The notes under the pieces were generated by a model. That model ran no database searches. It was given only the letters and a program-made list of their open reading frames with translations, and was not told where the DNA came from. Shown in pieces: positions 13,687-13,842 of a DNA stretch of 13,842 bases. A program made the translations under genes and the position numbers. The stretch's first letter is position 1, and every line of letters starts with the position of its first letter. Where the stretch lies: positions 1 to 13,842 of the forward strand of contig CAKRRJ010000063.1 in the NCBI GenBank assembly GCA_934394615.1, written 5' to 3'. Source of the DNA: an uncultured Lachnospiraceae bacterium. GTDB taxonomy: Bacteria > Bacillota > Clostridia > Lachnospirales > Lachnospiraceae.

Positions 13687-13736
13687 GTGGGTGAGTACCT
13701 ACCGGCAGTTAGGCTAAATGTCTAACTGCTTTTTTT
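13687..13736 (+). ncRNA. Short terminated leader RNA ahead of the last gene
   Basis: The transcript from the consensus promoter would fold first as GTGGGT (13687-13692)/ACCTAC (13697-13702) with a GAGT loop. It would then end at a terminator about 50 bases after initiation. A protein-coding role is excluded by size. It could be a small attenuator leader for the gene at 13805 or a discrete small RNA; I recognise no known riboswitch class. Confidence 0.5.
13705..13736 (+). terminator. Intrinsic terminator in the leader
   Basis: GCAGTTAG (13705-13712) and CTAACTGC (13722-13729) form a perfect 8-base stem with a 9-base loop followed by seven T (13730-13736). The arm and loop contain TTAGGCTAA (13709-13717), which resembles half of a DtxR/IdeR-type metal-regulator operator. 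Confidence 0.88.
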
Positions 13737-13804
13737 ATACCCCAAAAGCAAAAACAGAACAGGGAACTCAGCCAGAATGTAAATAAGAACAAACGGAGAA
13801 GAAC

Positions 13805-13842
13805 ATGGGAGGATTATTCAACAAAACAAGGGAAATGCTGCA
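13805..13842 (+). CDS. Start of an unidentified gene, cut by window edge
   Basis: An ATG at 13805 is preceded at seven bases by GGAG in CGGAGAAG and opens a frame reading MGGLFNKTREML to the window end. Twelve codons are too few to assign a family. Its position downstream of a consensus promoter and early terminator suggests expression controlled by attenuation. Confidence 0.65.
   Translation, partial: MGGLFNKTREML

Noticed and set aside
1..13842. CRISPR array, tRNA or rRNA genes
   Set aside because: No regularly spaced repeats, cloverleaf with CCA-type end, or conserved rRNA segments were seen on either strand.

Overview
The window looks like a chromosomal segment of a low- to mid-GC Firmicute of class Clostridia, most plausibly Lachnospiraceae. 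The grounds are a T-box leader, strong AGGAGG-type ribosome binding sites, Gram-positive-style promoters (TTGACA/17/TATAAT) and protein families typical of that group. The species cannot be named from the sequence. Most genes are GC-richer, but two blocks are visibly AT-rich: the left edge (insertion sequence) and the large helicase gene.

Left region (1-950): the 5' part of an IS607-family serine recombinase gene runs off the left edge on the minus strand. Directly upstream of it, on the same strand, is a full T-box riboswitch with promoter, stem I, T-box sequence, terminator and a downstream Shine-Dalgarno, but no matching structural gene. The IS seems to have landed between the T-box (probable Phe specifier UUC) and the gene it controls.

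Transport region (954-5676): a LysR-type regulator is divergent from a BrnQ branched-chain amino acid carrier. Their shared intergenic region carries three perfect inverted repeats, two of which cannot form together. A PAP2 phosphatase follows on the minus strand, then a dicarboxylate/amino acid:cation symporter whose substrate-site Arg is replaced by Cys, which points to neutral amino acids.

Hydrolase pair (5716-7815): a stand-alone alpha/beta hydrolase sits in an apparent operon with the symporter. It is followed by a paralogue with the same hydrolase domain fused to a C-terminal AraC-type DNA-binding domain. This second gene has its own strong promoter and is the most unusual protein in the window. 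Together the three genes look like an uptake, hydrolysis and sensing module.

Helicase region (7825-11700): a 1122-residue composite SF1 helicase (UvrD/HelD-like motor, nuclease-like insert, two C4 zinc fingers, RecQ-C-terminal-like winged helix) is followed 12 bases later by a short MazG-type NTP pyrophosphohydrolase.

Right region (11834-13842): a nitroreductase plus a small coiled-coil protein form a minus-strand operon. It is divergent from a gene for a macro-domain-like protein that lacks the ADP-ribose-binding N-terminal half. Beyond a very long terminator-like hairpin lies a start-less remnant in which a beta-propeller-like segment is joined in frame to the tail of a TOBE/Mop domain. 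Last comes a perfect-consensus promoter with a short, immediately terminated leader, and the first 12 codons of a further gene.
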